From Oceanospirillaceae bacterium (lineage in GTDB: Bacteria; Pseudomonadota; Gammaproteobacteria; Pseudomonadales; Balneatricaceae), in contig JABSQZ010000015.1 of NCBI GenBank assembly GCA_013215505.1, positions 62,001 through 126,000 on the forward strand: a stretch of 64,000 nucleotides of DNA, given 5' to 3'. The first letter of the stretch is position 1. Each line of letters opens with the position of its first letter. A model generated the notes under the pieces. That model worked only from the letters and a program-made list of their open reading frames with translations. It made no database searches and had not been told where the DNA came from. Below, piece by piece: positions 8,737 through 18,107 of the stretch. The position numbers and the translations under genes were made by a program.

Positions 8737-10227
8737 TTAACTTGGGAAGGAGAAACTGGCTCCCTCGCGCACACCAGCAGAAGGCCAGCGCTGAGTGATG
8801 GTTTTACGTTTAGTGTAAAAACGTACTGCATCCGGGCCGTAGGCATGTAAGTCACCGAACAGTGAACGCTTCCAGCCACCAAAGCTGTGATAGGCGACAG
8901 GCACCGGTAGCGGTACGTTGATGCCGACCATGCCCACTTGAATGTTGTCTGAGAAGTAGCGTGCCGCTTCACCGTCGCGAGTGAAGATGCAAGTACCGTT
9001 GCCGTATTCGTGATCATTGATGATTTGCATCGCCTGGTCCATGCTGTCTACTCTGACAACTTGCAATACCGGGCCAAAGATTTCTTCCTGATAGCTTCGC
9101 ATCTCGGTAGTTACGCGGTCGATCAGGGTGGCACCGACAAAGAATCCCTCGGCATAACCAGCCACTTGTGGGTTGCGTCCATCGACAACGACTGTGGCGC
9201 CATCGCTTTCTGCACTGTCGATGTAACCGACAACTTTTTGCTGGTGAGCACTAGTGATCACCGGGCCAAAGTCGTTGCTGCTGTCTGAGTAGGCACCGAC
9301 TTTTAAGCTTTGCATTGCGGCAGTCATTTTTGCCACTAAACTATCAGCGGCTTCATCGCCGACCGCGACTGCCACAGACAATGCCATACAGCGCTCGCCA
9401 GATGAGCCAAAAGCAGCCCCTAATAACTGATTCACGGCGTTGTCCATGTCAGCGTCTGGCATCACGATGGCGTGGTTTTTAGCACCACCTAAAGCCTGGC
9501 AGCGCTTGCCATTGGCAGTGGCTGTGCTGTAGATGTATTCGGCAATAGGAGTTGAGCCGACAAAGCTCACCGCTTTAACACGCTGATCATTAAGCAGTAC
9601 ATTGACGGCTACTTTATCGCCGTTGACTACATTCATTACACCCGGTGGCAGTCCCGCTTCCTCCAGCAGTTGCGCGATGTACAAGGTAGAGCTGGGGTCG
9701 CGCTCGGAGGGCTTTAATACAAAAGTGTTACCGCAGGCAATCGCCATAGGGTACATCCACAATGGCACCATCGCCGGGAAGTTAAACGGCGTGATACCAG
9801 TGACAACTCCCAGTGGCTGAAACTCGCTCCAGGAATCGATCATCGGACCAACATTTTTACTGTGCTCGCCTTTCAAGTGCTCAGCGACTCCACAGGCGTA
9901 TTCCACACACTCAATACCGCGCTGTAACTCGCCCGCTGCATCGTGGCTAATCTTGCCGTGTTCTTCACCGATCATCTGACAGATTTTGTCAGCGTTTTGC
10001 TCCAGCAGCGCTTTAAAGCGGAACATCACCGCGGCGCGCTTGCCGGTAGGAGTATTGCGCCATGCCGGAAAAGCTTGTTCGGCAGCGGCTATAGCCTCTT
10101 CAACCGTTTCTTTAGAGGCCAGGGCAACTTGCTTAATTGCTGCGCCTGTCGATGGGTTGTATACGTTTTGGCTGCGTTGCGCATCGTTGCGAATTTCGCC
10201 ATTGATCAAGTGACCTACTGTGTTCAT
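8737..10227 (-). CDS. dddC: CoA-acylating (methyl)malonate-semialdehyde dehydrogenase
   Basis: 496 residues, the full length of MmsA/IolA-type aldehyde dehydrogenases. The catalytic cysteine is C280 in GSSGERCMAL, and the family's GITPFNFPAMVPLWM segment is present. The enzyme oxidises malonate semialdehyde to acetyl-CoA and CO2 with NAD and CoA. It follows the iron alcohol dehydrogenase by 25 bp with an AGGAGAG ribosome site, and dddD is divergent; this matches the dddB-dddC pair of DMSP degraders, so I name it dddC rather than mmsA. A role in valine breakdown remains possible, but no valine-pathway genes are nearby. Confidence 0.85.
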   Translation of the reverse strand: MNTVGHLINGEIRNDAQRSQNVYNPSTGAAIKQVALASKETVEEAIAAAEQAFPAWRNTPTGKRAAVMFRFKALLEQNADKICQMIGEEHGKISHDAAGELQRGIECVEYACGVAEHLKGEHSKNVGPMIDSWSEFQPLGVVTGITPFNFPAMVPLWMYPMAIACGNTFVLKPSERDPSSTLYIAQLLEEAGLPPGVMNVVNGDKVAVNVLLNDQRVKAVSFVGSTPIAEYIYSTATANGKRCQALGGAKNHAIVMPDADMDNAVNQLLGAAFGSSGERCMALSVAVAVGDEAADSLVAKMTAAMQSLKVGAYSDSSNDFGPVITSAHQQKVVGYIDSAESDGATVVVDGRNPQVAGYAEGFFVGATLIDRVTTEMRSYQEEIFGPVLQVVRVDSMDQAMQIINDHEYGNGTCIFTRDGEAARYFSDNIQVGMVGINVPLPVPVAYHSFGGWKRSLFGDLHAYGPDAVRFYTKRKTITQRWPSAGVREGASFSFPS

Positions 10228-10252
10228 GTTAAACTCTCCTTAAACCTGATAT

Positions 10253-11410
10253 TTACCAAAGCTGCTGATATATTTCGATTAATTCTTCTGTAGAGGGGAC
10301 TCGCGGGTTGTTGGCCGGAGAACCCGATGCCAGTGCCTGCTCAGCCATTAGGGGCAATAAATCCATGTACTTCTGACGCTCTACGCCAAACTGTTCCAGG
10401 GTTGGCACTTGTAGCTCATCATTGATATCGCGAAGTTCCTGCAGTAATTTCTGATTGGCCAATTGATCGCTGTCCTGCTCAGTGGCGACACCCATGGCTC
10501 TGGCGCAGTCGGCGTAACGCTGCTGGGCTGCAGGTATTGAATATTCAGTGACCGCCGGTAACAACATTGCATTGGACAGTCCATGTGGGACGTGAAAAGC
10601 CGCGCCAATAGGTCGGCTCATGCCATGGACTAAAGCGACTGAGGCGTTGGAAAAGGCGACTCCCGCTAAAGTCGATCCAAGCATCATCGCCTCGCGGGCT
10701 TCTTTGTTAGCACCGTCGTGATAGGCTGTGCGCAAATTGGGACCGATTAAGCGCATTGCCGCCAGCGCCTGAGTGTCGCTGTACAAATTGGCTTTTTTAC
10801 TGACATAAGATTCCATCGCGTGGGTCAGTGCGTCGATGCCGGTATCTGCGGTGGTTCTCGGTGGAAGTGATAGAGTCAGAGAGTAGTCTACTAATGCTGC
10901 CACTGGCATGAAGCCAACGCCGACACACAACATTTTCTCGTCAGTTAACTCATTGGTAATAATAGTAAAGCGGGTGACTTCAGAGCCGGTTCCGGCAGTA
11001 GTCGGCACGGCGATAATGGGCAGACCCGCCTCGTTGACAATGCGTGGGAACCTATAGTCCTGCATTTCTCCACCGAACTTCCCCAAAATACCGATTGCCT
11101 TGGCGCTGTCAATCGGGCTGCCGCCGCCGAGGGCGATAATACTGTCGTAGTTACCATTGCGGATTTTATCTACACCCGCCTGGATAGAGCTAACCGTCGG
11201 CTCAGGTACCGTATCGTCAAAGATATCGGCGCTCATCCCCTGGGACGACAACAGCTGTTGAATATTTCGTGCGTAACCTAATTTTACCATCATTTTGTCG
11301 GTAATAATCAGTGGTCGCTGACAATTCAGACTTTCTAAGACATTGGGAATGGCTTCGCTGGCCCCTTCGCCCACTTGTAAAATACGCGGCAAGATAATTT
11401 GAGACGACAT
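10253..11410 (-). CDS. dddB: Iron-containing alcohol dehydrogenase (3-hydroxypropionate dehydrogenase of DMSP catabolism)
   Basis: 385 residues, typical of group III alcohol dehydrogenases. The NAD site GGGSPIDSAKAIG (residues 95-107) is clear, and the four metal ligands are in place: D193, H197, H262 and H276. In dddD clusters this type of enzyme (DddB) oxidises 3-hydroxypropionate to malonate semialdehyde, which the next gene converts to acetyl-CoA. The start ATG has CGGAG in front. The gene is divergent from dddD across 342 bp. The family assignment is certain; the substrate rests on neighbourhood. Confidence 0.85.
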   Translation of the reverse strand: MSSQIILPRILQVGEGASEAIPNVLESLNCQRPLIITDKMMVKLGYARNIQQLLSSQGMSADIFDDTVPEPTVSSIQAGVDKIRNGNYDSIIALGGGSPIDSAKAIGILGKFGGEMQDYRFPRIVNEAGLPIIAVPTTAGTGSEVTRFTIITNELTDEKMLCVGVGFMPVAALVDYSLTLSLPPRTTADTGIDALTHAMESYVSKKANLYSDTQALAAMRLIGPNLRTAYHDGANKEAREAMMLGSTLAGVAFSNASVALVHGMSRPIGAAFHVPHGLSNAMLLPAVTEYSIPAAQQRYADCARAMGVATEQDSDQLANQKLLQELRDINDELQVPTLEQFGVERQKYMDLLPLMAEQALASGSPANNPRVPSTEELIEIYQQLW

Positions 11411-11752
11411 ATAAACTCCGTAGTTTTTATTTTGAGAACATCAGCAGAGACAGCTAAGCTTGATCGTATATTCTGCTAAATCGATACGATTTCTATTGTT
11501 ATAGATCATAATGCAAAAATAAAGCAATTAAAAGCCCTGAAAAGACCTAAATTTTTTTATGTCTGGATATAAACTGCACAGCGCATGTATTGCTGCTGCT
11601 ATCAATAAATAGCAGTCACCCATTAAAATAATAATGACAAAGGGTCGTTTTATATTGCTGGTTGTAGCACCTGCCACTGCCTAAAATCCGTACAACAAAA
11701 ACAATAGTTAGCTGGCGTTTATCTAAGTGCCAGGCAAGGTAAAAGGTAGAGT
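11411..11752. other. Divergent promoter region between dddB and dddD
   Basis: 342 bp with no gene. It must hold both ddd promoters. The notable element is the compound inverted repeat at 11463-11492, listed separately. I saw no clear consensus -35/-10 pair. Confidence 0.6.
11463..11492. promoter_or_regulatory. Candidate operator in the dddB-dddD intergenic region
   Basis: Two overlapping symmetries are visible: AAATCG-ATA-CGATTT (11478-11492, perfect 6-3-6) and ATCGTAT/ATACGAT (11463-11469 and 11484-11490). The element lies 53-82 bp ahead of dddB and about 260 bp ahead of dddD. It could be the site of the IclR or LysR regulator encoded in the cluster. Confidence 0.4.
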
Positions 11753-14266
11753 ATGGAAAATAGCAGAAAGCTGCCATTAACAGGTGTCAGAGTAGTCGAT
11801 TTTGGTCAGCAGATCGCCGGGCCGGCAGTGGCCATGACCCTGGCAGATTTTGGCGCCACAGTGATACATATAGATCCTCCCGGAGGACCACAGTGGGATC
11901 ATCCTGCAAATGCTATCTTACAGCGCAATAAAAGTTGTCTTCGCCTGGACCTTAAAACTGAGCAGGGGTTAGCACAAGCGCTAGCGCTAATTGCCCAGGC
12001 GGATGTGGTTTTAGAGAGTTTCCGCCCCGGGGTAATGCAGCGACTGGGTATTGATTTCGCCCAGCTGAGGGTCGAACGACCTGAACTGATCACACTCTCT
12101 GTGCCCGGTTTTGCCAGTAACGATAGCTTGCGCAGCCAGTGGAAAGCGACTGAAGCGATAGTGGCTGCCACCTCAGGTGTTTTCACCGATATGGGTTTCA
12201 ACCGGGTATTGATGGGCTTAAATCCGAGTTTTTCTCCGCTGCCACTGGGTTCCTCTTACGCGACGTCACTGGCAACCAGCTCGGTGGTGTTTGCGTTGTT
12301 ACAACGGGAAAAAAGCGGCCGCGGTGACCATGTTGAAGTGCCGATCGCCGCCGCCTTAATGGAAGGGCTCAGCTATAACTCCTGTTTAATTGAAGATTTA
12401 CCCGAGCGCTACCTTACGATGCGCGAGTCGGAAATCAAACTGCGTCAGCAGCAACAGCGCGAGATGGATGTCAGCTATGAGGATCTGCAGGAGTATCTGG
12501 ATCCATTCTATCGCACTTATCTGTGCCGGGATGGCCGAATGTTTTACTGTGTCTGTCCGTCGCATCGCAACCACGCCAAGCGCGCCCTAAAAGTACTAGG
12601 TATTTATGATGAACTGATGGCCATGGGTTTGCCCGAAGTTAAAGATTTACATCAACCTATAGCAAAGTGGCAGGGTGAGACTTCTATTGGGGTCTACCCG
12701 CTGCCGAAGAAGTGGGCTGACATTATCAGTGAAAAAATGAAGCGGGCCTTTCTGGCTAAAACCTCCAGTGAGTGGGGTGTGATCTTCGGCGAGGGGCAGA
12801 TCCCCGGTGCCGCGCACCGCACTACCCAGGAGTGGATCCACTGCGAACATAGCAGAGTCAGTGGCCTAACTGTCGAAGTAGAAGACCCAGAGTATGGCAC
12901 TATGTTACAGCCGGGGCCGATTGCCTGGCTGGAAGAGTTCGCAGAGCAAATGCTCGAGCCCAAAGGCCGCACAGAGGTCAGTTATCCACAAGCTTTGCAA
13001 TTACTCACAGATGTCGCCAGTGCAGAAATAGTTACCCGGCCAGTAGCGGCAGCTATAGAGACGAATGACAATTGTCTGTGGCTGGAGGGCGTGCGGATTT
13101 TAGATCTGACCAATGTCATAGCGGGCCCTCATTCCTGTGCTTTTATGGCCAGATTTGGCGCCCAAGTGATTAAACTGGATCCGGTGACGCCACTCTACGA
13201 TCCACTGGTGGGCATTATCTACTCTTTTCAAACGGATCTGGGCAAGAAGAAAATTCTTGCCGACATTAACACTCTAGAGGGGCGGGAAATTTTTAAGCGC
13301 TTAGTGCGCTCGGTCGATATGGTCGTAATCAATGCACCGCAGCGACAACTGCAGCAGCTGGGGTTAGATCACGACTCACTGCAGGCGATCAACCCGGGGG
13401 TGCTGTTCTGTCGCTTAGACTGTCTGGGTGGGCCCAGACCAGGTCCTATGTCTGACTACATAGGTTACGACGATATCATCCAGTCCATCAGTGGCATTAT
13501 GAGCCGTTTTGGCGGCGAACAGACCCCGGAAGAACACGCCCATATAGGCACTTTGGATGTAAACTGTGGCTTTGCCGCGGGTATTGCCATGGGTATCTCG
13601 CTGTATCATAAATTACGTACCGGCGAAGTGACCAGAGCCAGAACCTCGCTGGCAACAGTGACCAACCTGGCGCAGCTTCCCTTTGCCTTTGATTATCAGG
13701 GACGCGCTGAATTTAATGAGCCCTCGGGGCGCGAGGCCTTAGGCAACCATGCACTGTCGCACTTTTATCAGTGTGCACAGGGCTGGATCTTCCTCGATTC
13801 CAGTCACGTAGAATTGCAACAGCTGGCCCAAATCCAGGGGCTGGCTGGTATAGATGAGGCCGGTGAGTTGGCTGAATTTTTGCGCAGCGCATTTAAAACA
13901 GACACAGCAGCGCAGTGGGCAGTAAAATTACAAAGCGCCGGGATAGCGGCGGCCGAGCCCCGATCGATTAAGGAACTGCGCGATCAATACACCCGACTAG
14001 GGGATGGTAAAGTCGATTTGTGCAGTGGCAGTTACGCATTTTCTAGCTACCCCAATCATCCCAGCGGACATAAGGTCACGCAGATAGATCACTATGCCAT
14101 CAGACCCACAGAGGCGATGATTATGGCGCTGGCGCCGGCTGAAAAATTTGGTCACTCCACCCGATCAATTTTAACTGAGCTGGGGTATCCCCCGGCGAGA
14201 ATTGCCTCTATGTTGGAGCGCAAGATAGCCGCTATCGGCTGGGGTAGTGAGTACTTACCTAGCTAG
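11753..14266 (+). CDS. dddD: DMSP CoA-transferase/lyase (class III CoA-transferase, two CaiB domains)
   Basis: 837 residues in two tandem CaiB/BaiF class III CoA-transferase domains (about 1-400 and 430-837), the length and architecture of DddD. The N-terminal stretch GQQIAGPAVAMTLADFGA and the HIDPPGGP and FTDMGFNRVLMGLNPSFSPLPL motifs match DddD as I remember it. The catalytic aspartate in HIGTLDVNCG falls at residue 602, the number reported for the active-site Asp of the Marinomonas enzyme. The reaction is DMSP plus acetyl-CoA to acetate, DMS and 3-hydroxypropionyl-CoA in the cytoplasm. The divergent dddB and dddC genes process the C3 product. A hairpin follows the stop codon. Confidence 0.93.
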   Translation: MENSRKLPLTGVRVVDFGQQIAGPAVAMTLADFGATVIHIDPPGGPQWDHPANAILQRNKSCLRLDLKTEQGLAQALALIAQADVVLESFRPGVMQRLGIDFAQLRVERPELITLSVPGFASNDSLRSQWKATEAIVAATSGVFTDMGFNRVLMGLNPSFSPLPLGSSYATSLATSSVVFALLQREKSGRGDHVEVPIAAALMEGLSYNSCLIEDLPERYLTMRESEIKLRQQQQREMDVSYEDLQEYLDPFYRTYLCRDGRMFYCVCPSHRNHAKRALKVLGIYDELMAMGLPEVKDLHQPIAKWQGETSIGVYPLPKKWADIISEKMKRAFLAKTSSEWGVIFGEGQIPGAAHRTTQEWIHCEHSRVSGLTVEVEDPEYGTMLQPGPIAWLEEFAEQMLEPKGRTEVSYPQALQLLTDVASAEIVTRPVAAAIETNDNCLWLEGVRILDLTNVIAGPHSCAFMARFGAQVIKLDPVTPLYDPLVGIIYSFQTDLGKKKILADINTLEGREIFKRLVRSVDMVVINAPQRQLQQLGLDHDSLQAINPGVLFCRLDCLGGPRPGPMSDYIGYDDIIQSISGIMSRFGGEQTPEEHAHIGTLDVNCGFAAGIAMGISLYHKLRTGEVTRARTSLATVTNLAQLPFAFDYQGRAEFNEPSGREALGNHALSHFYQCAQGWIFLDSSHVELQQLAQIQGLAGIDEAGELAEFLRSAFKTDTAAQWAVKLQSAGIAAAEPRSIKELRDQYTRLGDGKVDLCSGSYAFSSYPNHPSGHKVTQIDHYAIRPTEAMIMALAPAEKFGHSTRSILTELGYPPARIASMLERKIAAIGWGSEYLPS

Positions 14267-14277
14267 CAGCTTGTTAA

Positions 14278-14308
14278 AGCACTGGTCTCGGTAGCCGAGG
14301 CCAGTGCT
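14278..14308 (+). terminator. Long hairpin after dddD
   Basis: AGCACTGG/CCAGTGCT is followed inward by CTCGG/CCGAG around a TAG loop, giving about 14 bp of stem with one T-G pair. No U-tract follows. It starts 12 bases after the dddD stop and may end or stabilise the transcript. Confidence 0.5.
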
Positions 14309-14484
14309 AGTCACTATGAGAGGAAGCTGCAGCAGGTCTTTCCCTTAAGTACCGCGGTATAGGCGATAGTTTTACAGAGCAGCTCCTCTCGGGCAACAGC
14401 TGCAACTATCATCTCAGCCTGGTTTTAACCGCCGGGATGATTGGCTGTTGCGCAAATGTTGCCAATAATTTATCCCTGTTTCAA

Positions 14485-15492
14485 TTATTCAGCAGTGCCA
14501 GACATAGTACGCAGTTGTTGTACCAGTTCAGAGTTAACAGATCTTATGTTGCCACTGTTACGCAACTTGTGGCGGCGCTGGCCGGGTATGCGAATACCCT
14601 CCATTGCCTCGAGTTTTTCGAAGAGTTTTTCTGCGTGCTCGGCCCAGTCACTACCCCCCATGATTTCAGGTGAGATCGCTAAGATAAACTCACCGCCCTG
14701 TGGTGGTCCACCATCAGCATTGTCATTTTCTTTGGTTTCAAAGCTAAGCGTCTCGCCGATCATAGGACCGGCCATCAGCTCAACCATCATCGAAATGGCC
14801 GACCCTTTGTAACCGCCAAAAGGTAGCAGTACCCCTTTGAGAATTTCCTTCGGGTCATCGGTTGGTTCACCGTCGGGGCCCAGGCCAGTGCCCAGTGGGA
14901 CTTTGTGGCCATCGCGGGCGGCAATTTTGACCTCACCAACCGCCATAGAGGCGGTAGCCATGTCGAAGACTAAAGGTACTTTCCCCGGGCGAGGCCAGGC
15001 AAAGGAGATAGGGTTGGTGCCAAAGAGTGCCTCACTGCCACCCGCAGGTGCTACCGCTGGCATGTAGGAGACGCAGGCAAAGCCGACTAAGCCACGCTCT
15101 GCCAGGGCCTCGGTCTCTGGCCAGAGTGCGGCGAAGTGGTGAGAGTGGGTCAAATTTAGCGCGGCAATCCCGCAAGTCTTAGCCGATTGCGCCAACATCT
15201 CGATACTGCGTGCCAGTGCCAGTGGCGCGTGACCATTTTGCGCATTACAGCGCACCAATGCAGGTGTGACTTGCTCAGGTTGTGGGTCGGCGTTGGGGTT
15301 TACTTTGCCGCTCTTTAAAGTGGCGACGTAACCGGGAATACGGAACAGTCCGTGAGATATTGAACCATCCTGCTCAGCGCGCATCACGGTATTTGCAACG
15401 GCATCGGCATTATCCTGGTTCGCCCCGGCGGCGCTCAGGCAATCAAAGGCGAGTTGATATATTTGATCGAGTGTCAGTTCGGTTGTGTTCAT
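14485..15492 (-). CDS. Ldh/MDH2-family oxidoreductase, DpkA/LhpD-like cyclic-imine reductase
   Basis: 335 residues of the NAD(P)-dependent malate/L-lactate dehydrogenase-like family. Segments such as HGLFRIPGYVATLKSGK, SHHFAALWPE, LFGTNPISFA and LLPFGGYKGSAISMMVELM agree best with the delta1-piperideine-2-carboxylate / delta1-pyrroline-2-carboxylate reductase subgroup (DpkA, LhpD). That subgroup reduces cyclic imino acids to proline or pipecolate, or makes N-methyl amino acids. It sits between dddD and the purU-sox operon and points away from purU. Together with the ketoglutarate-semialdehyde-type dehydrogenase further on, it hints at proline-type substrates, but that is inference. Confidence 0.78.
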   Translation of the reverse strand: MNTTELTLDQIYQLAFDCLSAAGANQDNADAVANTVMRAEQDGSISHGLFRIPGYVATLKSGKVNPNADPQPEQVTPALVRCNAQNGHAPLALARSIEMLAQSAKTCGIAALNLTHSHHFAALWPETEALAERGLVGFACVSYMPAVAPAGGSEALFGTNPISFAWPRPGKVPLVFDMATASMAVGEVKIAARDGHKVPLGTGLGPDGEPTDDPKEILKGVLLPFGGYKGSAISMMVELMAGPMIGETLSFETKENDNADGGPPQGGEFILAISPEIMGGSDWAEHAEKLFEKLEAMEGIRIPGQRRHKLRNSGNIRSVNSELVQQLRTMSGTAE

Positions 15493-15837
15493 TAGTACCT
15501 CGTATGTAAATTGATTTGAGCCCTTTAGCTGTGCTGCTGTATTGGCTAGCTGTCCAGCTGCGCCGTATACAGAGGCAGTAATTGCAAAGCAAGCAGTAAA
15601 AATTATGATTAATTGAGTATATCTAAGTGGTCTTAGGCTGCAAGGATCGACCTTTGGATACTGCGATAAATCGCTATTTAGTGCGTATATAAAAAATCAT
15701 ATCCATATATGAATTTTATTGAAGAATTCATAGCTTTACGTGCTAGTGATAATTGATATATGAATTAGTTGGTAGTATTTTGTCGGTCATTAGGTTGCTT
15801 GTTCCTCTCAAGTCAAATCGATCCCCGAGGTAAAATC
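15493..15837. other. Divergent promoter region between the Ldh-type gene and purU
   Basis: 345 bp without a gene, strongly AT-rich toward purU. It contains three copies of an 8-bp half-site, listed separately, and is the likely control region of the purU-sox operon. Confidence 0.6.
15708..15766. promoter_or_regulatory. Three TATGAATT half-sites upstream of purU
   Basis: TATGAATT occurs at 15708-15715, inverted at 15725-15732 (forming an 8-9-8 inverted repeat) and again directly at 15759-15766. The cluster ends 71 bp before the purU start. The arrangement looks like an operator for a dimeric regulator; the IclR gene after soxG is one candidate. Confidence 0.4.
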
Positions 15838-16710
15838 ATGACGCTGCAGAGCTCTGCTCCCGAACAATTTGTATTAAAAGTAAGCTGTCAGGCGAGCAGT
15901 GGCATCGTCGCCCAAGTTACTTCGTTTTTATATAAACAAGGCTGTTATATCAGTGAGTTAAGTCAGTTTGATGATCAGCAAAGCGGACGCTTTTTTATGC
16001 GGGCACTGGGCTATATAGAGTCCGGCGATAGCAGTATCGGGCAGATCCGCGAGAAATTTTCCGATGTAGCGCAACAATTTAATATGGATTGGCAGTTGCA
16101 CGACGCCACTGTGGCGACTAAAACGATCATCATGGTGAGTAAGTTCGATCACTGTATAGATGATTTGCTCTATCGTCTGCGCAAAGGCGAATTGAAAATG
16201 GATATTACGGCGATAGTGTCAAACCATAAAGATATCAGGCCGATGGTCGAGCGCGAGGGCATTCGCTTTGTGCACTTGCCAATTACTAAAGAGACCAAGC
16301 GAGAGCAAGAGTTGCAACTGCTCAACATTATAGAGGAAACACAAACCGAGCTGGTGGTACTAGCACGTTATATGCAGGTACTCTCGGATAATTTGTGTAC
16401 TGAGCTGGCCGGACGGGCAATCAATATTCACCACTCATTTTTGCCGGGCTTTAAAGGGGCCAAACCTTACCATCAAGCTTACGCTCGCGGGGTTAAATTG
16501 ATTGGTGCCACTGCTCATTATGTCACTTCTGATTTGGATGAAGGGCCGATTATTGAGCAGTCGGTGCAGGCGGTAAGCCACACTTATACCCCAGAACAGT
16601 TAATTGCCGTAGGTAGAGATACAGAGACTCAAGCGCTGGCTCAGGCGGTCAAACTGCACACTGAACACCGAGTGTTTGTAGATGGCAACAAGACCGTAGT
16701 GTTCAAATAA
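15838..16710 (+). CDS. purU: Formyltetrahydrofolate deformylase
   Basis: 290 residues: an N-terminal ACT-like domain (about 1-85) and a C-terminal formyltransferase-fold domain. The catalytic Asn-His-Asp set is present (NIHHSFLPGF and TSDLDEGPIIEQ). PurU hydrolyses 10-formyl-THF to THF and formate. I chose the ATG at 15838 because GAGG precedes it at 15827-15830; an in-frame start further up would add 23 residues unlike the family. purU genes beside sarcosine oxidase genes recycle the folate loaded by N-demethylation, which fits the soxBDAG genes 138 bp downstream. Confidence 0.92.
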   Translation: MTLQSSAPEQFVLKVSCQASSGIVAQVTSFLYKQGCYISELSQFDDQQSGRFFMRALGYIESGDSSIGQIREKFSDVAQQFNMDWQLHDATVATKTIIMVSKFDHCIDDLLYRLRKGELKMDITAIVSNHKDIRPMVEREGIRFVHLPITKETKREQELQLLNIIEETQTELVVLARYMQVLSDNLCTELAGRAINIHHSFLPGFKGAKPYHQAYARGVKLIGATAHYVTSDLDEGPIIEQSVQAVSHTYTPEQLIAVGRDTETQALAQAVKLHTEHRVFVDGNKTVVFK

Positions 16711-16848
16711 TTGCACTTAACAGATAGCTATTCTTCAGGTCGCAACTAAAGAGTCTCTGCACAAGTCACCCACATCCTACAGGGAAGAGGTGGGTCTTAA
16801 TCAGAGGATCCACAGCTGCCTAGTTTTTCAACAAATACAGGAGGGGCT

Positions 16849-18096
16849 ATGCCTTTCTCATTACTTAAATATGGTCTTAACAGCGATTTTCCCTATGAAA
16901 AACACGCCGACCTTCCATCGCCGTCAGCACTAAAATCTCACTACGATGTGGTTATAATTGGCGGCGGTGGCCACGGTGTTGCCACCGCTTATTATCTGGC
17001 CAAATATCACGGCATAACTAATGTAGCAGTGTTGGAAAAGGGCTATTTGGGGGGGGGCAACACGGCGCGTAACACCGCTGTTATTCGCTCTAATTACTTA
17101 ACCCCTGAAGGTGTGAAGTTTTACACTGAATCGGTGAAGCTGTTTAAAGAGCTTTCCAACGAGTTTGACTTCAACATTATGTATTCGCAACGCGGTCAGT
17201 TGACCTTAGCGCACACTGATGCGGCGATCAGAGGTTTTAGACAGCGGGTGGCAATCAACAAGCACTTCGGTGGTCAATCCGAACTGATAGATCCGCAGCA
17301 AATTCGCGAATTAGTGCCCAGCTTAAACATGAATCCTGCAGACATGCCGGTATTGGCTGGACTGTGGCATACCGATGGAGCGACGGCCCGACATGATGCA
17401 GTGGCTTGGGGCTATGCGAAGGGTGCCACTTCGCGCGGCGTAGAGCTCCATCAACTAACGGAGGTGACTGATGTTGTAGTACAGCAGGGTAAAGTTACTG
17501 CTGTACAGACCAACCGCGGCAAGATCAGTTGCGGGGCCGTGGTGCAAGCGGTCTCGGGGCACAGTTCGATACTGGCCGCCAAGGCTGGTTTTAAGTTGCC
17601 GATCACTACTTACCCGCTACAGGCGATGGTGACGCTGCCGGTTAAACCTTTCCTCGATCCAATGGTCAGTTCACCCTCACTACACTGTTATGTACAGCAG
17701 ACCAGTCGCGGTGAGCTGGTCTTCGGCGGTGGCTCTGATCCCTACCCACTGTACAGCACCCGCTCGACTATGGATTTAAAAGAGGGACTGCTAGCAAACG
17801 CGGTGGAACTGTTTCCGGCGATTGCACAAATGCGCTTAATGCGCCAGTGGGGCGGTTTGACAGATATGACTTCCGATTACAGCCCGGTGATGGGACTCAG
17901 TCCGGTAGAAAATTACTACCTAGATGCTGGCTGGGGGACCTGGGGATTCAAAGCGACACCGATCTGCGGCAAGACCATGGCGCAGCTAGTGGCCGACAAC
18001 GGCAAAGTGCCAGCGCTTATTAAGCCATTTTCGATGGAGCGTTTTTATCGCTTCGCTCAAGTAAACGAGATGGGCGCTACCGCTGCCAGCCATTAA
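16849..18096 (+). CDS. soxB: Sarcosine oxidase-like complex, beta subunit
   Basis: 415 residues, a DAO-type flavoprotein. The FAD-binding motif DVVIIGGGGHGVATAYYLA lies at about residues 34-52. H182 in ARHDAVAWGYA is in the region where heterotetrameric sarcosine oxidases attach FMN covalently. The subunit carries the amine-oxidising active site. An AGGAGGGG ribosome site precedes the ATG. It is the first of four tightly packed genes (soxB-D-A-G). The family also includes N-methylglutamate dehydrogenase subunits, so the exact N-methyl amino acid is not proven. Confidence 0.87.
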   Translation: MPFSLLKYGLNSDFPYEKHADLPSPSALKSHYDVVIIGGGGHGVATAYYLAKYHGITNVAVLEKGYLGGGNTARNTAVIRSNYLTPEGVKFYTESVKLFKELSNEFDFNIMYSQRGQLTLAHTDAAIRGFRQRVAINKHFGGQSELIDPQQIRELVPSLNMNPADMPVLAGLWHTDGATARHDAVAWGYAKGATSRGVELHQLTEVTDVVVQQGKVTAVQTNRGKISCGAVVQAVSGHSSILAAKAGFKLPITTYPLQAMVTLPVKPFLDPMVSSPSLHCYVQQTSRGELVFGGGSDPYPLYSTRSTMDLKEGLLANAVELFPAIAQMRLMRQWGGLTDMTSDYSPVMGLSPVENYYLDAGWGTWGFKATPICGKTMAQLVADNGKVPALIKPFSMERFYRFAQVNEMGATAASH

Positions 18097-18107
18097 GAGG
18101 TTAAGAA

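Noticed and set aside
8737-10227. Valine-pathway mmsA
   Set aside because: No mmsB or branched-chain genes are nearby; adjacency to dddB and dddD fits dddC better.
11753-14266. Carnitine CoA-transferase (CaiB) of the carnitine cluster
   Set aside because: The protein is twice the length of CaiB with two CoA-transferase domains, and Asp602 and the flanking motifs match DddD.
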